Below, piece after piece: positions 61,234 to 64,000 of a DNA stretch of 64,000 bases. Under the pieces are notes generated by a model that did no database searches, was not told where the DNA came from, and saw nothing but the letters and a program-made list of their open reading frames with translations. The DNA is from Sphingobacteriales bacterium. Lineage in GTDB: Bacteria; Bacteroidota; Bacteroidia; Chitinophagales; UBA2359. Both the position numbers and the translations under genes were made by a program. The DNA is taken from NCBI GenBank assembly GCA_016700115.1, contig CP064999.1:4464001-4528000 (forward strand). The letters run 5' to 3'. The stretch's first letter is position 1. Each line of letters starts with the position of its first letter.

Positions 61234-62886
61234 CTATATAGTTTCTACAAAATACATGTCTATCTCTCCTTTATGCTTAGCTTCGATTTTTCCTCTATAC
61301 TCGAACTTAAATTTATTTTTCACCAACTCATAAGTTGTTCCACTGATATTTACTTTCCCTGCTTCACTGCTGGATTCCATCCTGCTAGCAGTATTAACAG
61401 TATCTCCCCAAATATCATAAGAATATTTTTTAATCCCGACTATTCCAGCAACTACAGGCCCTGTATGAACTCCAATTCTTATTTCAAAAAATAACTTGCC
61501 TACTGTTTCCCTTTCATTTTTATGTTTGATCATAAATTGCTGCATATCCAATGCTGCTTGAATAACATCAACAGCATGTGTGGCATTTGGCACCGGCAAT
61601 CCGCCTGCACACATGTAACTGTCGCCAATCGTTTTTATCTTTTCCACACCGTATTTTTGAACTATATTATCAAAGGCTCGAAAGCAGGTGTCAATCTCGG
61701 TAACCAATTCTTGCGGAGACAGTTTTTCTGAAATTTGTGTAAATCCTTTAAAGTCGGTGAACAACACTGTAACTTGATCAATAAGCTTTGCTTCTGAACT
61801 CCCTTTTTGTTTAAGCTCTTTTGCTGTTTCTTCAGGCAGGATATTGAGTAAAAGCTGATCGCTGATTTTTTTACCATGGTAAATTGAATATGCGAGCGCA
61901 ATCACTAAAAATAAACCTAAAACTGTAGCATATAAACCCAATCGCTGTTTTTGGGTTCGCTCTTTTAGCACTTGTTCTTTACCGGCATACTGAAGCGAGT
62001 CGGCCAGCTGTTGTAAATTGTGTTCGTACTGTAGAGATTGGCGTAATAAATTTTTGCCATTTTCTTCGTTGATAACAGAATCGCGAATCTGAATACTTGT
62101 AACATAATCAGAAAGTGCTTCTTTAAACCTTCCCTTATGTTGCAACATTTCGCTTCGAAGCAAATACGAATGGTCCAAATCACGAAGAAATCCATTTTCT
62201 CTACCCAATGCAATACTTTGATTGATATAATAAAAGGCACTGTCATTGCTTTTCCACTGATGGTGCAAATTGGCAATATCTCTGTAGATTAAAAACTTCC
62301 CAAGATTGTGATTGATTTCTTCTCTGTATTTTCTTGAACGATGATAAAAACGATATGCCGAATCCAATTTTGACTCTTTTAAGTATATATTGCCCTGGAT
62401 ATTTGACACCCAACCCAAAGCGCCATACTGACCTTCTTTGTTGTCTTTTATTTTAAGCAGGTAAGAAATACATAATTCATTATAATACAGTGCTGAATCA
62501 ATTTTTTGTAATTCAATAAATATTGATCCAAGATTTCCATAAGCAATCCCAATAAAATAGGGGTCGTCCTGACTTAATGCTGCATCCAATGATTTGATTT
62601 GGTATTTTAAAGCTTCCTCAATATTGCCCTGATTTTTATGTGATGATGAGAGGTTGTTGTAGGCAAGACTTACCGAACTCTTAATTTCAGATTTTTCTGC
62701 AATGGCAACTTCTTCCATGTGAAATTGAATTGACTTTTTAATATCGCCAACATACTCATAAGCTGTCGCCAACAGATTATAGATATCAATCTTGGTTTTT
62801 AGTTTGGAGTGCCCAGTTTTTGAAAACTCAACCCCCTCATGTATTAGTTTATTGGCTTCATTCAGATATTTTAATGCTTCGGGCAT
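61234..62886 (-). CDS. TPR-membrane class III adenylate cyclase (frame lacks its own signal peptide)
   Basis: The 550-residue frame holds TPR-type repeats (about 1-285: AYNNLSSSHKNQGNIEEAL, IAYGNLGSIFIELQ). A coiled segment (LLRQSLQYEHNLQQLADSL) and one membrane helix (about 317-336, VLGLFLVIALAYSIY) follow, then a class III cyclase domain (about 370-550). Both metal-binding Asp are present (Asp378 in LFTDFKGF, Asp422 in TIGDSYM). Lys418 and Asp491 (YSYDIWGD) indicate ATP rather than GTP; Asn498 and Arg502 (NTASRMES) complete the site. Expected topology is TPR outside and cyclase in the cytoplasm, which needs an N-terminal signal. That signal exists just upstream in another frame (62858-63010), so the annotated ATG at 62886 is probably not the true start. 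Confidence 0.85.
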   Translation of the reverse strand: MPEALKYLNEANKLIHEGVEFSKTGHSKLKTKIDIYNLLATAYEYVGDIKKSIQFHMEEVAIAEKSEIKSSVSLAYNNLSSSHKNQGNIEEALKYQIKSLDAALSQDDPYFIGIAYGNLGSIFIELQKIDSALYYNELCISYLLKIKDNKEGQYGALGWVSNIQGNIYLKESKLDSAYRFYHRSRKYREEINHNLGKFLIYRDIANLHHQWKSNDSAFYYINQSIALGRENGFLRDLDHSYLLRSEMLQHKGRFKEALSDYVTSIQIRDSVINEENGKNLLRQSLQYEHNLQQLADSLQYAGKEQVLKERTQKQRLGLYATVLGLFLVIALAYSIYHGKKISDQLLLNILPEETAKELKQKGSSEAKLIDQVTVLFTDFKGFTQISEKLSPQELVTEIDTCFRAFDNIVQKYGVEKIKTIGDSYMCAGGLPVPNATHAVDVIQAALDMQQFMIKHKNERETVGKLFFEIRIGVHTGPVVAGIVGIKKYSYDIWGDTVNTASRMESSSEAGKVNISGTTYELVKNKFKFEYRGKIEAKHKGEIDMYFVETI

Positions 62887-63010
62887 AAGTCATACGAAGA
62901 CTGTCCACTGTTGTTGTATCATACTTGTTAATTAACTCCATAACTTCATTATTCCATTGAGCTGTAACTTGTATGCTAAAGACAAGAAAAAAGATAAATA
63001 AGTATCTCAT
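62858..63010 (-). pseudogene. Out-of-frame signal-peptide start of the TPR-cyclase gene
   Basis: From ATG at 63010 the minus strand encodes 50 codons: MRYLFIFFLVFSIQVTAQ (a textbook signal peptide ending in AQ), then NNEVMELINKYDTTTVDSLR and ARSIKISE, then a stop at 62860-62858. The cyclase frame (MPEALKYLNEANK) overlaps in another phase. Removing one C from the GCCC run at 62882-62885 would join the two as TYAEALKYLNEANK. So the gene is either frameshifted here or carries a one-base sequence error. Confidence 0.7.
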
Positions 63011-64000
63011 TATAAAGTCAGTTTTAAATACAGGATTTGCATTTAGTCAATTTATCTCAAATGGAGAGCAGTTTATCAAGGACAAACCATTTGTACTACT
63101 AATATTCATCTGCGATAAACACAAAGCTATAAAAAATTGATAAGTATGCTTCTTCTTAAATCAAAAGAGAAATCAATAAAAATTGTATCATATTTAATAC
63201 AGACACTTCTGTAATACCTCCGTAATCATTTCGCACTGATACTCAATATATTTTCTTAGGTATCTCAAACTATGGAATCTTAACAGAACCGCTATCTCTC
63301 CTTTTGCTGTAAATACAAAGGACTGTTGTATAATACAATTTTACTTGACTAAAAGTGGCTGATAATGCCGGAAAGTTTTAGTAGGGACTGTTCTAGAAAG
63401 CAGGAAGTTAAGACAGTATTATCCTTAACTTATGCAATAAGCTTGATTTGGATTATGCCAAACTTTTTGAGAGATTAAATGGGAACGCAAACTTAACAAT
63501 CTTGTGAAAAGTGTTGAAACCCCTATGTAAATAGTCCTTTTATTTTAATTTGATGCCAATTTATCAGCCCATAATCATTGAAATAGGGTGATTTAAATCA
63601 AACAAAGCAAATTTTTTTGACTTTATAAAGTATAAAATTGACTTTCCAAAAATTTTTGAAACAGGATTTGAACCGTTTCTTACTTCCTTGTTAGAATTTG
63701 AAGCAGGAAACAACCTGTTTCTTTCTTCATTTGAAGCTGTTAAAATAAGAATTGGATGGTTTCTTGTTTCATGGAAGATTATTAAAGTAAGAAATGAACC
63801 GTTTCTTGTTTCATGGAAGATTATTGAAGTTAGAAATGAACCGTTTCTTGTTTCATGGAAGATTATTGAAGTTAGAAATGAACCGTTTCTTGTTTCATGA
63901 ATGATTTTTAAAGTAAGAAATGAGGTGTTTCTTGTTTCATTATTCACCCTTATCTTTCTTTGGGTTTTCAAATTTTACGGATAGTAGTGATTTGTTTTAA
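63011..64000. other. Right-end intergenic region
   Basis: Almost 1 kb without a convincing gene. It contains the 42-bp array (63675-63940). A 31-codon protein-like stretch at 63412-63507 without a start codon (LNLCNKLDLDYAKLFERLNG) could be a gene remnant. Confidence 0.55.
63675..63940. repeat. Array with 42-bp period, 7 copies
   Basis: The unit includes AACCGTTTCTTGTTTCATGG and ATTATTGAAGTTAGAAATG. The GTTTCTT-type anchors fall at 63675, 63717, 63759, 63801, 63843, 63885 and 63927, exactly 42 apart. The middle copies are near-identical; the first two and the last are degenerate. The AGAAATGAACCGTTTCT core is itself an imperfect inverted repeat. Confidence 0.9.

Noticed and set aside
63564..63971. 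Minus-strand open frame of 135 codons with repeated FHETRNGSFLTS
   Set aside because: The 42-bp period (divisible by three) keeps the frame open. Most of its length is the array, and similar arrays elsewhere are clearly non-coding.

Overview
The window comes from the chromosome of an AT-rich member of the Bacteroidota. The evidence is a giant exported protein with a type B type-IX-secretion (gliding-motility-associated) C-terminal domain, a split transketolase, futalosine-type menaquinone synthesis (mqnA), DUF5683 and DUF4856 proteins, several TAnnTTTG-type promoter boxes, and the near absence of Shine-Dalgarno sequences. It may belong to a Saprospiria/Chitinophagia-like lineage, but that is only an impression. 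No rRNA or tRNA gene, phage, transposase or CRISPR array was seen.

Positions 1-33.2 kb are mostly ordinary housekeeping and cell-envelope genes. In order: a truncated unknown gene and rlmH (minus); a secreted CxxCH/dockerin protein with a small membrane protein (plus); inorganic pyrophosphatase and an FAD oxidoreductase (minus); a tight operon parA-parB-DUF5683-VWA lipoprotein (minus); a UPF0173 hydrolase (minus); an Nfu-type Fe-S scaffold (plus); a DoxX/MauE-like membrane protein, a SUI1 factor and the split transketolase (minus); a DUF1028 protein (minus); hemE, a D-threonine-aldolase-like enzyme and an OmpR-type regulator (plus); divergent arginine deiminase and arginine decarboxylase genes; two lipoproteins; glmM; a carboxypeptidase-regulatory-like protein; and mqnA. 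Between about 26.4 and 32.3 kb the intergenic spaces carry 128-bp tandem repeats with inverted ends (5 + 4 copies plus a singleton) and a 21-bp tandem array.

Positions 33,556-59,901 are one uninterrupted gene of 8,781 codons, 41% of the window. It encodes a secreted surface protein: signal peptide, CUB-like domain, choice-of-anchor-L-like domain, Calx-beta-like segment, about 78 Ig-like modules of 71 residues, about 30 SprB-like modules, a PKD-like domain and the type B sorting domain. The Ig-like array is internally layered. One block has almost no charged residues. A later block is strongly acidic and contains eight 639-bp (3 x 71 aa) higher-order units at exactly constant spacing.

Positions 59.9-64 kb hold a strong terminator, an alpha/beta hydrolase of the haloalkane-dehalogenase/OleB type, and a TPR-transmembrane-class III adenylate cyclase whose signal peptide lies in a different reading frame (frameshift or sequence error). 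The window ends in an intergenic array with a 42-bp period that resembles the other short-period arrays.

The best candidates for something undescribed are the giant layered adhesin-like protein and the two families of intergenic repeats. No multi-gene defence or mobile system was detected.
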